NCBI RefSeq assembly: GCF_019656055.1 | Contig: NZ_BPKY01000005.1 | Span: 1-64,000 of the forward strand | DNA from: Leuconostoc miyukkimchii | GTDB taxonomy: Bacteria; Bacillota; Bacilli; Lactobacillales; Lactobacillaceae | Length of the DNA stretch: 64,000 nucleotides | Reading direction: 5' to 3' | In this document: positions 55,830 to 64,000 of the stretch, piece by piece | Position numbering within the stretch: position 1 is the stretch's first letter | Layout of the letters: each line of letters starts with the position of its first letter | Translations under genes and position numbers: made by a program | The notes under the pieces: generated by a model | What the model was told of the DNA's origin: nothing | Database searches by the model: none | Seen by the model: only the letters and a program-made list of their open reading frames with translations

Positions 55830-56513
55830 CTATTTTACATCTAACACTTCCGCAGTATGGTTATCTTTTCCAATAACGACGCGGTCAACAACGTCTGTAA
55901 ACAAACCATGCTCGACAACGCCAACCATCTTAATCAACTCATCCCCTAGTTCACGTGGATTCTCAATAATTGGTAGATGGAGATCAATTAAAAAATTAGC
56001 TGAATCTGTGCGAACGGGATTACCATTTTGATCTAACCGCCATGTGGGATGAAACCCATCAGCTTGGAATCGCTTAAACAACTGGTTAGAGCCATATGGA
56101 ATGACTTCTACTGGTAAGTATTGATTGAGTTTGGGAATACGTTTTGTTGCGTCAACGACCCAAATATTTTCACGAGAATTGAAAGCAACAATTTTTTCCC
56201 ATAGCAAGGCGGCACCACCACCTTTAATTGCAGAAAAATCATCGGCAATTTGATCTGCACCGTCAATTGTCAAGTCGATTTTATCAATATCATCAACGTT
56301 GTACATTGGAATACCAAGCTGGGCAGCATTTCGACGAGTTTTTTCAGAAGTTGCGACACCGACAATGTTTAGATTTTCATTGGCAACGCGCTCTCCAAGT
56401 GCCTCGACAACATGAACAATAGTTGACCCAGAACCAATACCGACGACCATACCATTTTTAACAAATTCAGCAGCACGACGGCCAGCAATGATTTTTTGTA
56501 ACTCTTGACTCAT
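55830..56513 (-). CDS. rpiA: Ribose-5-phosphate isomerase A
   Basis: 227 residues; interconverts ribose-5-phosphate and ribulose-5-phosphate in the pentose phosphate pathway, central in heterofermenters. Motifs: VGIGSGSTIVHVVEAL (phosphate loop), LTIDGADQIADDFSAIKGGGAALLWEKI with the catalytic Asp and Glu, VEVIPYG. Its start overlaps the GNAT stop by four bases. Confidence 0.95.
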   Translation of the reverse strand: MSQELQKIIAGRRAAEFVKNGMVVGIGSGSTIVHVVEALGERVANENLNIVGVATSEKTRRNAAQLGIPMYNVDDIDKIDLTIDGADQIADDFSAIKGGGAALLWEKIVAFNSRENIWVVDATKRIPKLNQYLPVEVIPYGSNQLFKRFQADGFHPTWRLDQNGNPVRTDSANFLIDLHLPIIENPRELGDELIKMVGVVEHGLFTDVVDRVVIGKDNHTAEVLDVK

Positions 56514-56791
56514 AATTTATACTCAATTTCCTGATATTTGGCTGGATTACTTGCAAACGCTTTTTTAACATAGGGGCAAACTGCTTTGATTGTCATATGA
56601 TTATTTTGAGCTTCAGTAATTACTGCATCAAGTAATTTTGCAGCAATACCTTGCCCGCGTAATGACGGATCAACTCGTGTTGCATTAACCGAGTACGTTT
56701 GACCATCATTGATAGTTGTATAGATAATTTCGGCTAATGTTTTATCATCTTCTTGTAAAAAATAACGTCCAGGTTCATGTTGAAAGTCCAT
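56510..56791 (-). CDS. Small GNAT-like acetyltransferase (YjdJ type)
   Basis: 93 residues, starting MDFQHEPGRYFLQ at ATG 56791, which follows TGGAG on the minus strand. The core is VDPSLRGQGIAAKLLDAVI (acetyl-CoA loop RGQGIA) and ICPYV-like AVCPYVKKAFASNP at the end, the single-domain YjdJ/Gtn family. Substrate unknown. Co-transcribed with rpiA. Confidence 0.85.
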   Translation of the reverse strand: MDFQHEPGRYFLQEDDKTLAEIIYTTINDGQTYSVNATRVDPSLRGQGIAAKLLDAVITEAQNNHMTIKAVCPYVKKAFASNPAKYQEIEYKL

Positions 56792-57007
56792 AATTTTTCT
56801 CCATTTCGTTGCTATAAATTTTACTTTGTGCAACATATCAGTGACACTGTTTGTTACTCAATTATACCGCATAATTTAGCCATTAGGTGGGTTGTTATAT
56901 TTTAAAAGTACGCTTTGGTTCAGGTATATCAAAATAAAATTTTAAAAAATAGGCGCATTATAACGTATAATAATAAAGATAGATGAATTAATAAATGGAG
57001 GAAAAAT

Positions 57008-57040
57008 ATGGCTCTTAATTATTTTATTGGCTGTATTTAA
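57008..57040 (+). promoter_or_regulatory. Short upstream ORF before dut
   Basis: GGAGG at 56998-57002 serves ATG 57008, a ten-codon frame (MALNYFIGCI) ending TAA 57038-57040. A start-stop ATGTAA follows at 57042-57047. The dut ATG at 57050 has no ribosome site, so it is probably reached by reinitiation. Confidence 0.55.
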
Positions 57041-57049
57041 TATGTAAAT

Positions 57050-57589
57050 ATGCGTGGATTTGAAATTGTTTCAGCTAAGGCAAGTGACGGTCTTAATTTA
57101 CCTCAACGTAGCACACAATCAGCTGCCGGCTATGACTTCGAAGCATCAGAGGATATTGTTATTCCTAGTGCTGCAAGTAATCAATTTTTTAAGGGCTTAA
57201 GTATTTTATCATTGGGTAAGTTAAAGGGTGTGCGTGATAATGCAGATCTTCAAAATATGCTCAAACCTGTATTAGTGCCAACTGGCATAAAAGCTTACAT
57301 GGCAGAAGGTGAGTATCTACAATTGGTATCACGTTCTAGTGGCCCAATCAAAAAACGTATCATGATGCCAAATGCAGTTGGTATTGTGGATGCGGATTAT
57401 TATAACAATCCTTCGAACGAGGGTGAAATTTTTTTCCAATTTATTAATTTTGGGCTAAAAGATGTTCACATTAAAAAAGGCGAGCGCATTGGTCAGGGTA
57501 TTTTCTTGCCATATTTATTGGCTGATGGGGATGAAAATACAACTAAATCTTCACGACAAGGTGGTTTTGGTTCGACTGGACAAAATTAA
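57050..57589 (+). CDS. dut: Trimeric-type dUTPase
   Basis: 179 residues; hydrolyses dUTP to dUMP. The five family motifs are visible: AAGYDFEAS, RSSGPIKKR, NAVGIVDADYYNNPSNEGE, KKGERIGQGIFLPY and RQGGFGSTG at the C-terminus. An insertion of about 20 residues lies between motifs 1 and 2 (SNQFFKGLSILSLGKLKG), making it longer than the common 150-residue form. Confidence 0.92.
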   Translation: MRGFEIVSAKASDGLNLPQRSTQSAAGYDFEASEDIVIPSAASNQFFKGLSILSLGKLKGVRDNADLQNMLKPVLVPTGIKAYMAEGEYLQLVSRSSGPIKKRIMMPNAVGIVDADYYNNPSNEGEIFFQFINFGLKDVHIKKGERIGQGIFLPYLLADGDENTTKSSRQGGFGSTGQN

Positions 57590-57631
57590 TATGAAATTAG
57601 TCCTTCAGTAAAAAATAAGGGTTAAATAACT

Positions 57632-58105
57632 ATGGCTGATGAACAAACAGATATTGTGTTGCGTGATGAAAAGCATGATTTTAAATTACGTGCTACTGGT
57701 GTATTACTAAATGATATAGGTGATGTTGCTGTTAATGAAGACCGGCGTAATGGTTATTTGTTGTTGCCGGGTGGAAAAATAAAGTTTGGTGAAACGAGTC
57801 AACAGGCAATTGCTCGTGAGTTTTTAGAAGAAATGGGTATTCATGTCCGTGCTACGAGATTACTTGCAACGACGGAAAACATATTTGCTATCGATGGTAG
57901 ACAAACTAACGAAGTATGTTTTACCTGGTTAGTTGTTCGCATTAATCATGAACGTGTGTATGCAAAGGATGATTGGGAACAAATAGTATCTTGGCGCTCG
58001 CCAAATGATTTGGTAGATTTGAAGCCAAAAGCATTACAAGCTGTTTTGAAACAACTACCAGCACAAACAATGTATTTATTAAATATTGATCAGGAAGAAG
58101 GATAA
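57632..58105 (+). CDS. Nudix hydrolase
   Basis: 157 residues with a full Nudix box [24 protein letters not shown] (about residues 50-73, shown here in part: REFLEEMG). It cleaves a nucleoside diphosphate linked to another moiety; the substrate cannot be told. Six bases separate its stop from the apparent radA start, so the two are an operon. Confidence 0.88.
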   Translation: MADEQTDIVLRDEKHDFKLRATGVLLNDIGDVAVNEDRRNGYLLLPGGKIKFGETSQQAIAREFLEEMGIHVRATRLLATTENIFAIDGRQTNEVCFTWLVVRINHERVYAKDDWEQIVSWRSPNDLVDLKPKALQAVLKQLPAQTMYLLNIDQEEG

Positions 58106-58110
58106 TAGTT

Positions 58111-59478
58111 ATCGCTAAAACAAAAACACAATTTATTTGTTCTAACTGTGGTTTTACATCGGCACGTTATCTCGGGCGCTGTTCAAACTGTGGTGAATGG
58201 GGCACTTTTGTTGAAGAAAAAATTGCGCCTGAAGTTAATGATCGTAAAAGCCGTGTGAGTCTTGATGGCCGCACGGCCAAAGTTGAGAAAATTAATGAAA
58301 TCACCTCTGAAGAAACACCGCGAGTGACAACGAGTTTGATGGAACTTAATCGTGTCTTAGGGGGCGGTGTTGTACCTGGATCAATGGTGTTGATTGGTGG
58401 GGATCCAGGCATTGGAAAATCAACACTGTTACTGCAAGTTTCTGGTCAACTCGCGCAAAAAGGGCGTGTTTTGTATGTGACTGGAGAAGAATCAGCAACA
58501 CAGGTAAAGCTGCGAGCTGATCGGCTTGGTGTTGGCCATGATGAATTTTATCTGTACCCAGAAACTGATATGACGGCTATTAAGAAGCAAATTGATGAGT
58601 TGCAACCTGATTTTGTTGTGATAGATTCAGTGCAAACAATGCAAGAACCAGATGTTACTTCAGCAATTGGCTCAGTATCGCAAATTCGTGAGGTAACAGC
58701 CGACCTGTTACAAATTGCGAAAACCAATAATATTTCAGTTTTCATTGTTGGTCATGTCACAAAAGATGGGGCCATTGCGGGACCAAAAATTTTGGAACAT
58801 ATGGTTGACACTGTATTATATTTTGAGGGGGATATGCATCATAACTATCGTATTTTGCGCGCAGTGAAAAATCGTTTTGGTGCCACTAATGAATTGGGAA
58901 TATTTGAAATGCGCGATGGTGGGTTACGTGAAGTTGCAAACCCGTCAGAAATATTTTTAGAAGAACGACTAGATGGCGCAACTGGTTCTGCAGTAGTTAT
59001 TGCACTAGAAGGATCAAGACCAATTTTGGTTGAACTTCAGGCACTGGTAACACCCACGGTTTTTGGTAATGCACAGCGTACAGCGGCAGGATTAGACCGT
59101 AATCGTGTCAGTCTATTGATGGCCGTATTGGAGAAACGTGCAAACTTATTATTGCAAAACCAAGATGCATACCTTAAAGCAGCAGGTGGTGTGAAACTAG
59201 ATGAGCCCGCAATTGATTTAGCAGTGGCTGTTGCATTAGCCAGCTCTTATCATGATAAAGAAACACGACCAAGCGATGCCTTTATTGGTGAATTGGGATT
59301 AACGGGTGAAGTTCGAAGTGTGTCACAAATTGAAGAACGCTTGAAAGAAGCTAAAAAGTTAGGCTTTAAGCGTGTTATTGCACCGCAAAATAATTTATCA
59401 GGTATTGAAATTCCAGATAAGTTACAAGTAATTGGTGTGGTAACACTTGCTCAAGCCTTGAAGGTCGCATTTGAATAA
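58111..59478 (+). CDS. radA: DNA repair protein RadA
   Basis: 455 residues; RecA-like ATPase in recombination intermediate processing. The zinc finger [18 protein letters not shown] is at residues 10-27, so the real start is well upstream of the first ATG/GTG/TTG-type candidate in frame (GTG 58255). The conserved beginning (M)AKTKTQF has ATC at 58111 in the Met position, with AGGAAGAAGG ending nine bases before it: an AUC start is the simplest reading. Further motifs: [20 protein letters not shown] (RadA motif), Lon-like C-terminus ([11 protein letters not shown]). Confidence 0.93.
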   Translation: MAKTKTQFICSNCGFTSARYLGRCSNCGEWGTFVEEKIAPEVNDRKSRVSLDGRTAKVEKINEITSEETPRVTTSLMELNRVLGGGVVPGSMVLIGGDPGIGKSTLLLQVSGQLAQKGRVLYVTGEESATQVKLRADRLGVGHDEFYLYPETDMTAIKKQIDELQPDFVVIDSVQTMQEPDVTSAIGSVSQIREVTADLLQIAKTNNISVFIVGHVTKDGAIAGPKILEHMVDTVLYFEGDMHHNYRILRAVKNRFGATNELGIFEMRDGGLREVANPSEIFLEERLDGATGSAVVIALEGSRPILVELQALVTPTVFGNAQRTAAGLDRNRVSLLMAVLEKRANLLLQNQDAYLKAAGGVKLDEPAIDLAVAVALASSYHDKETRPSDAFIGELGLTGEVRSVSQIEERLKEAKKLGFKRVIAPQNNLSGIEIPDKLQVIGVVTLAQALKVAFE

Positions 59479-59510
59479 CCTCACTGTCATAGAAATACTG
59501 TTTATAAATA

Positions 59511-59553
59511 GCAGAAAACCCGCTAAATATCATATTTAAGCGGGTTTTCTGCT
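59511..59553. terminator. Bidirectional terminator between radA and the YhgE-like gene
   Basis: GCAGAAAACCCGCTAAAT pairs with ATTTAAGCGGGTTTTCTGC-type sequence on the other side of a short ATATCAT centre. It overlaps the stop codon of the minus-strand gene. Confidence 0.88.
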
Positions 59554-60796
59554 ATTTTGATACCAATGTTGAACGTCGATTATTGTGTTTTTGGAAAGTG
59601 ACAATAACTAAATGAAGAACAATAGCAATTAGACCGATTGTAAATAATTTCAAAAGTAGTGAGGTTGTGCCGCTGCCACCATATAAAACATTATAATCGG
59701 CTCTTATTGAATAGAAGCACGGAGAGATATTGCTTATTGCCTTGAAAAAACCAGGAAGAATTGGACGTGGGATTAAACCAGCTCCAGAAACAACTTGCAT
59801 AATCATAAATGGCATGTTTATCATAATACCGATTTGACCGAGTATTAATGAAAAAATAAGATTAACGTTCAGTCCAGCAAATAGTTCAATGCTGTGGTTT
59901 ATCCATAAATGCCAGTAAGCACTTGTATCAAAGTGAAGCAATGCTTTGCTGAGACCAACAACCAACAATGGCGCCAATATTGAAATTAAGACGATCGCGA
60001 TTTCAGTATAGAGATAAGAACGCCAGTGACCAATAAGTGGTGCAAAAGATTTATATGCTGTAACGATTAGCATGGCACCAATCATTGAACCGATGTAAAT
60101 TGCTAAGGTAATGAAGAAAGGCGCCATAGTATGATGCATACCCGAGGGAACTTTATTTATTTTAACAATCGTGTATTTGTAAGATTGCGCAATATTTGTG
60201 TAAGCATCATTTATTTTGGTAGTTGCCGCTTCTTTTGTCGTATCAGCTTGTTTTAAAATAACATCTTTTTGTGCAGGATTAGCGGCAATTAGAGCTTTGG
60301 TTTGCGTTTCTAGTTGCCCTAGTTCTGCTGCAGAAAGAATACCCTTACCTTGTTGTATCAAAACACTTTTTTGGACATTTGCGCCAATAGACTTAGCAAC
60401 CGCTTCCATGGCGGAAACAGATGTCATAGGATTAGCATAGTTAATGTAAAATTTTAGTTGACTTTGCGATGGTTTATCCAATGTTTTTAAATGTTTATTA
60501 AAGTCTTTTGGAATATTGATAATCAAGTAAATCTTGCGATCATTGAGATCTTTTTTAGCAGTTTCTAAACTGAGGTCTGTTTTAACGTGTTTGAACGGTA
60601 AAAGATCAGTGAGTTGATTTTTTAAATTAGTGCTGTCGTTGTCTTGATTAACAACAGCCACTGGTAACTGTTCTACTCTATCGGGGACAGCTTGATAACC
60701 TGAAAGATAAACGCCAACCATGAGCAAACCGTAAAATATAACGATAATGAATGCACCGATAACGCCTTTACTGATAAGAAATTTTCTAAATTGCAT
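59552..60796 (-). CDS. YhgE/Pip-like ABC-2-type membrane protein
   Basis: 414 residues. One N-terminal membrane helix (residues 12-34), a large external region (about 35-215) starting with VEQLPVAVVNQDNDSTNL, then five or six membrane helices. This is the shape of YhgE/Pip and DUF3533 proteins, related to phage-infection protein and type VII accessory or export proteins. TTCTAAATTGCAT region gives ATG 60796 with GGGAG upstream. Divergent from a TetR regulator, its likely controller. Confidence 0.78.
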   Translation of the reverse strand: MQFRKFLISKGVIGAFIIVIFYGLLMVGVYLSGYQAVPDRVEQLPVAVVNQDNDSTNLKNQLTDLLPFKHVKTDLSLETAKKDLNDRKIYLIINIPKDFNKHLKTLDKPSQSQLKFYINYANPMTSVSAMEAVAKSIGANVQKSVLIQQGKGILSAAELGQLETQTKALIAANPAQKDVILKQADTTKEAATTKINDAYTNIAQSYKYTIVKINKVPSGMHHTMAPFFITLAIYIGSMIGAMLIVTAYKSFAPLIGHWRSYLYTEIAIVLISILAPLLVVGLSKALLHFDTSAYWHLWINHSIELFAGLNVNLIFSLILGQIGIMINMPFMIMQVVSGAGLIPRPILPGFFKAISNISPCFYSIRADYNVLYGGSGTTSLLLKLFTIGLIAIVLHLVIVTFQKHNNRRSTLVSK

Positions 60797-60925
60797 GTGG
60801 AACTCCCTTTTTATTTGCTGTCAAAAGAATAGCACTTATTTATAAAGCATGCAAGTGGTTGGTTGCATTTTAAATAATATCTTTCAAAAATAAAATATGT
60901 TAATATGCTAGTATGAGGTTCACTA

Positions 60926-61507
60926 ATGACTAAAAAAACATCAAAATATGACAAAATTCTAAACACATTCATTCAATTATTAATTGAGGGTGGCTATCAA
61001 TCAGCGACTATCAGTAAAATAGCCGAAAGGGCAGAAGTTAATCCCAGTACCATTTTTAGAAACTTCACGGATAAGAAAGGTTTATTATCAGCAGTAGTTG
61101 ATCGACATTTGAAGGACTTATCGACTATATTTGATGGGGTAAGCATGACTGGTAATATTGAAGATGATCTTGTTATTTTATCGAAAACGTATCAGGAATT
61201 TCAAGTTGATCACCAAGAAATCGTTTTGATTGGTTTTCAAGCAGCGCTGGAAATGCCAGAGATTAATAAAGCTGTAGAAGAAATTCCGGTGTTGTTTAAG
61301 AAAATATTGGGTGACTATTTCTCTGATATGAAAAAGCAGCACAAAATTAGAGAAACAATAGATGTTGAGGCGGCTACAATGAATTTATTATGGCTAAATT
61401 TTGGTTATTTTTTATCAGTTATTCGTTTTGATCATCCCAACATTTCAACATCGGCCACAGATTTTTATGATAAACAGATTCGTTTTTTTGCTAAAAGTTT
61501 AGTTTAA
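60926..61507 (+). CDS. TetR-family regulator
   Basis: 193 residues. TetR DNA-binding domain at residues 5-55 (ILNTFIQLLIEGGYQSATIS, IAERAEVNPSTIFRNFTDKKGLL) and a ligand-binding helical domain. ATGAGG lies before the ATG. It probably represses the divergent YhgE/Pip-like gene; no clear palindrome was found in the 129 bases between them. Confidence 0.88.
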   Translation: MTKKTSKYDKILNTFIQLLIEGGYQSATISKIAERAEVNPSTIFRNFTDKKGLLSAVVDRHLKDLSTIFDGVSMTGNIEDDLVILSKTYQEFQVDHQEIVLIGFQAALEMPEINKAVEEIPVLFKKILGDYFSDMKKQHKIRETIDVEAATMNLLWLNFGYFLSVIRFDHPNISTSATDFYDKQIRFFAKSLV

Positions 61508-61697
61508 TCACATGACATATGGTGTGCTAAGTGAAAAACGTGATGCGTGTGGAAAACTTGAAGATAAAGGCTATTTATAGACACTACACTGTTTTGTCTT
61601 ATCGTGGACTCATAAATTAATTTTGAAATTAGTAATTATAATATGTACAATAGAACATGTAAATAATTGCGGTAAAACCGCGTAATTAGGAGGAAAC

Positions 61698-61715
61698 GTG
61701 CTTAATTTTGATTGA
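61698..61715 (+). promoter_or_regulatory. Five-codon upstream ORF before gltX
   Basis: AGGAGG at 61688-61693 precedes GTG 61698, then CTT AAT TTT GAT TGA. A hairpin GCGGT/ACCGC lies just before the AGGAGG. The gltX ATG follows 18 bases after this stop with no site of its own. The gap 61508-61687 otherwise holds a likely -10 (TATAAT near 61638) and nothing else. Confidence 0.45.
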
Positions 61716-61733
61716 ATAAGCGCGTCATAAAAC

Positions 61734-63230
61734 ATGACTGAAGAAATTCGTGTCCGCTATGCACCATCACCAACGGGCCACCTACATATTGGAAATGCAC
61801 GTACAGCAATCTTTAACTGGCTTTTTGCGCGTCATTATAACGGTAAATTTATTATCCGTATTGAAGATACTGATACGGCACGTAACATTGCTGACGGTGA
61901 AAAATCACAACTAGACAATCTAGCTTGGCTTGGTTTGGATTGGGATGAATCACCAGCAAATCCTGGTGAATACGGCCCATATCGTCAATCAGAACGTAAT
62001 GAGCAAGGTGTCTATCAACCCTTTATTGCCGAGTTGTTAGCCAAGGGGCTTGCCTATAAGTCATATAAGACAACGGATCAAATTGCCGCTGAGCGTGAGG
62101 CGCAACAGGCAGCAAAGCAAGCGCCACATTATGTTTATGAGTATGAAGGTCTAACGAATGACGAACGTGAGGCTAAGTATGCTGAATTTGAGGCCCAAGG
62201 CTTAAAACCCGTTGTGCGTTTTCGTGTACCTGAAGAAAAAACTTACGCTTGGGATGACATTGTTAAAGGTCATATTGAAATTGGCGCTAAAGAAGTGGGT
62301 GGCGATTGGGTTATTCAAAAAGCAGATGGTATGCCAACTTATAACTTTGCCGTCGTGGTAGATGACCATTTGATGAAAATCTCTCATGTACTACGTGGTG
62401 ATGATCATGTATCAAACACACCAAAGCAAATTATGATTTTTGAGGCCCTAGGCTGGGCTGTGCCAAAGTTTGGACATATGGCGTTAATTATTAATGGTGA
62501 AACAGGTAAGAAACTATCAAAGCGTGATGAAAATCTGTTACAATTCGTAGAACAATATCATGAATTGGGCTATCAGCCACAAGCCATGGTAAACTTTATT
62601 GGTTTACTTGGGTGGTCACCAAAGGGTGAGGATGAAATTTTCTCACTTGAAGCGTTTAAAGAAATGTTTGACGAGACACGTTTATCGAAGGCCAATGCTA
62701 AATTTGATCAAAAGAAACTAGAGTGGATTAACAATCAGTGGATGCGTCGGGATCTGGACAAGGTCATGCCACAACTTATTCAAGAATTGGTACATGCTGA
62801 GTTGATCACTGCATCAGAGGCAGAAGAAAAGTCAGACTGGTTAGCACAAGTAATCAAAGTTGCTGGCGTTGAAGGTATTTCTTATACACGTGAAGTTGTT
62901 GAGTTGGTTCGCAAACCCTTTTTTGAACTTGGGGATGTAACCGAAGAAATGGTAGATTACTTGACATCAGAAGACGGACGTAAAGTATTTTCTGCATGGG
63001 AAGCGGCTTACACGGCACTACCAGAAACTGCAACTGCCAAAGATTACATGGATACAATTCGCAGTATTCAAAATGCGCTTGAAATCAAGGGTCGCAACTT
63101 GTGGAATCCTATTCGTATTGCCACAACACACGAAATACAAGGACCTAATTTACCAGAAATGTTAGTTGTAATAGATAAAACAAAAGTCTTAGATACAATG
63201 GCTGATGTGAAAGCAAAGTACTTAGCTTAA
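61734..63230 (+). CDS. gltX: Glutamyl-tRNA synthetase
   Basis: 498 residues; charges tRNA-Glu and, in most Firmicutes, tRNA-Gln for later amidation. HIGH-type motif PTGHLHIGNARTAIFN at the N-terminus, RIEDTDTARN, and KLSKRDENLLQF (the KMSKS loop). The C-terminal anticodon-binding domain is complete. It begins MTEEIRVRYAPSPTG as the family does. Confidence 0.95.
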   Translation: MTEEIRVRYAPSPTGHLHIGNARTAIFNWLFARHYNGKFIIRIEDTDTARNIADGEKSQLDNLAWLGLDWDESPANPGEYGPYRQSERNEQGVYQPFIAELLAKGLAYKSYKTTDQIAAEREAQQAAKQAPHYVYEYEGLTNDEREAKYAEFEAQGLKPVVRFRVPEEKTYAWDDIVKGHIEIGAKEVGGDWVIQKADGMPTYNFAVVVDDHLMKISHVLRGDDHVSNTPKQIMIFEALGWAVPKFGHMALIINGETGKKLSKRDENLLQFVEQYHELGYQPQAMVNFIGLLGWSPKGEDEIFSLEAFKEMFDETRLSKANAKFDQKKLEWINNQWMRRDLDKVMPQLIQELVHAELITASEAEEKSDWLAQVIKVAGVEGISYTREVVELVRKPFFELGDVTEEMVDYLTSEDGRKVFSAWEAAYTALPETATAKDYMDTIRSIQNALEIKGRNLWNPIRIATTHEIQGPNLPEMLVVIDKTKVLDTMADVKAKYLA

Positions 63231-63240
63231 TTAATAACTC

Positions 63241-63281
63241 GAAAAACGTTATTTATCCTTTATTTGATGAATAACGTTTTT
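63241..63281 (+). terminator. Terminator of gltX
   Basis: AAAAACGTTATTTATC pairs with GATGAATAACGTTTTT. Confidence 0.85.
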
Positions 63282-63370
63282 TGTATGCAATGAATTACAC
63301 CACACAAACGTTAGTTAGCAATATAATAATATTAAACGAATTATAGTGCGTGTTTAGAAAGGGTAAAAAA

Positions 63371-64000
63371 ATGTATGCAATTGAAATGAAGGACTATGGC
63401 GAAGTAAATGTTTTAGTGGCAACACAATTAGCTGAGATTCCAACGATAAAGCCAAAACAAATATTGGTTAAACAACATGCAACAGCAATTGATCCCTATG
63501 ATGTTAAGTTTAGGAAAGGGTTGATGGGAACTGAACGTGCGTTACCTTTGATTCCTGGTTCATCAGTAGCTGGTGAAATTGTTGCAATAGGTTCAGAGGT
63601 GACGGAATTTTCAATAGGTGAACGTGTCGCTGCATCGCCTCATTTGAAAAGTTATGCTGAATTTGTACCAGTGGGTCGTTCAACTGTGGCTAAAATACCA
63701 GATAATGTGAGTTATACACAAGCGGCTGCTTTAGCCTTAGGGGCCCAGACTGGCTATCAAGCTATAAATGATGATTTAAAATTACAAGTTGGGGAATCTA
63801 TTTTAGTGCAAGGTGGTGCCGGTTCGGTAGGATTGACTGCATTACAAACTGCGGTACTGCGTGGCGCAACAGATATCTATACAACAGCCGTTAATAATGG
63901 TGTTGATTTTCTTAAAAAATTTAACACTAATTGGCATGTTATTGATAACCATACTGAGCGTTTAACAGACATTATTCCAAAGGATGTTGATGCTATTTTG
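63371..64000 (+). CDS. Quinone-oxidoreductase-like alcohol dehydrogenase, 3' end missing
   Basis: The first 210 codons of a medium-chain reductase: MYAIEMKDYGEVNVLV, then PLIPGSSVAGEIVAIGSEVTEF, a GroES-like domain, and the NADPH loop VQGGAGSVGLTALQ (about residue 157). No zinc-ligand cysteines are visible, as in quinone oxidoreductases. GAAAGGG precedes ATG 63371. The frame runs off the right edge. Confidence 0.88.
   Translation, partial: MYAIEMKDYGEVNVLVATQLAEIPTIKPKQILVKQHATAIDPYDVKFRKGLMGTERALPLIPGSSVAGEIVAIGSEVTEFSIGERVAASPHLKSYAEFVPVGRSTVAKIPDNVSYTQAAALALGAQTGYQAINDDLKLQVGESILVQGGAGSVGLTALQTAVLRGATDIYTTAVNNGVDFLKKFNTNWHVIDNHTERLTDIIPKDVDAIL

Overview
The window looks like chromosomal DNA of a heterofermentative lactic acid bacterium, most likely Leuconostoc and perhaps L. 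citreum or a close relative. The pointers are AT-rich coding sequence with strong Shine-Dalgarno sites, a GH70 glucansucrase with seven C-terminal APY repeats (a layout known from Leuconostoc alternansucrase), T-box and lysine-riboswitch regulation, and many peptide and amino-acid ABC transporters. The species is an inference; no rRNA gene is present.

Layout. 1-5.5 kb: 3' part of the glucansucrase gene, whose 5' end lies outside the window. 5.6-7.4 kb: ClC channel and a small VOC protein. 7.7-24 kb: two adjacent sulfur-conjugate salvage clusters, each headed by a nearly identical promoter, T-box leader and small ORF. Cluster A (8.3-14.8 kb) has an orphan MetQ-like binding protein, VOC protein, M20 deacylase, cystathionine-type PLP lyase and an amino-acid ABC transporter. 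Cluster B (15.7-24 kb) matches a yxe-type S-(2-succino)cysteine breakdown cluster: glutathionyl-hydroquinone-reductase-like protein, MmgE/PrpD protein, GNAT acetyltransferase, ABC transporter, M20 deacetylase, thioredoxin, and a fumarase-superfamily lyase in place of the YxeK monooxygenase. A decayed thioredoxin 3' end lies between the first T-box and the MetQ-like gene, so the locus was formed by duplication and deletion.

24-36 kb: S51 peptidase, MFS transporter with a divergent Rgg-type regulator, ABC-F protein, a birA operon with a self-regulatory operator and YhfT/YhfS-like acyl-CoA ligase and thiolase, then a lysine-riboswitch operon with an alanine-racemase-type gene and asd, then a DUF218 membrane protein. 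36-49 kb: heterodimeric ABC exporter, glutamine/glutamate-type ABC importer, oppABCDF. 49-64 kb: PepO, a large membrane protein, TauE/SafE permease, tRNA-Tyr and tRNA-Gln, and on the minus strand aspA, then rpiA with a small GNAT gene; then dut, Nudix, radA, a YhgE/Pip-like membrane protein with a divergent TetR regulator, gltX, and the start of a quinone-oxidoreductase-like gene cut by the window end.

Cross-cutting points. All five solute-binding proteins lack a lipobox cysteine. Several genes have a strong Shine-Dalgarno serving a short upstream ORF rather than the gene start. radA, and perhaps the cluster B GNAT gene, seem to use AUC/AUU starts. Two genes look leaderless. No insertion sequence, CRISPR array or phage gene was seen.
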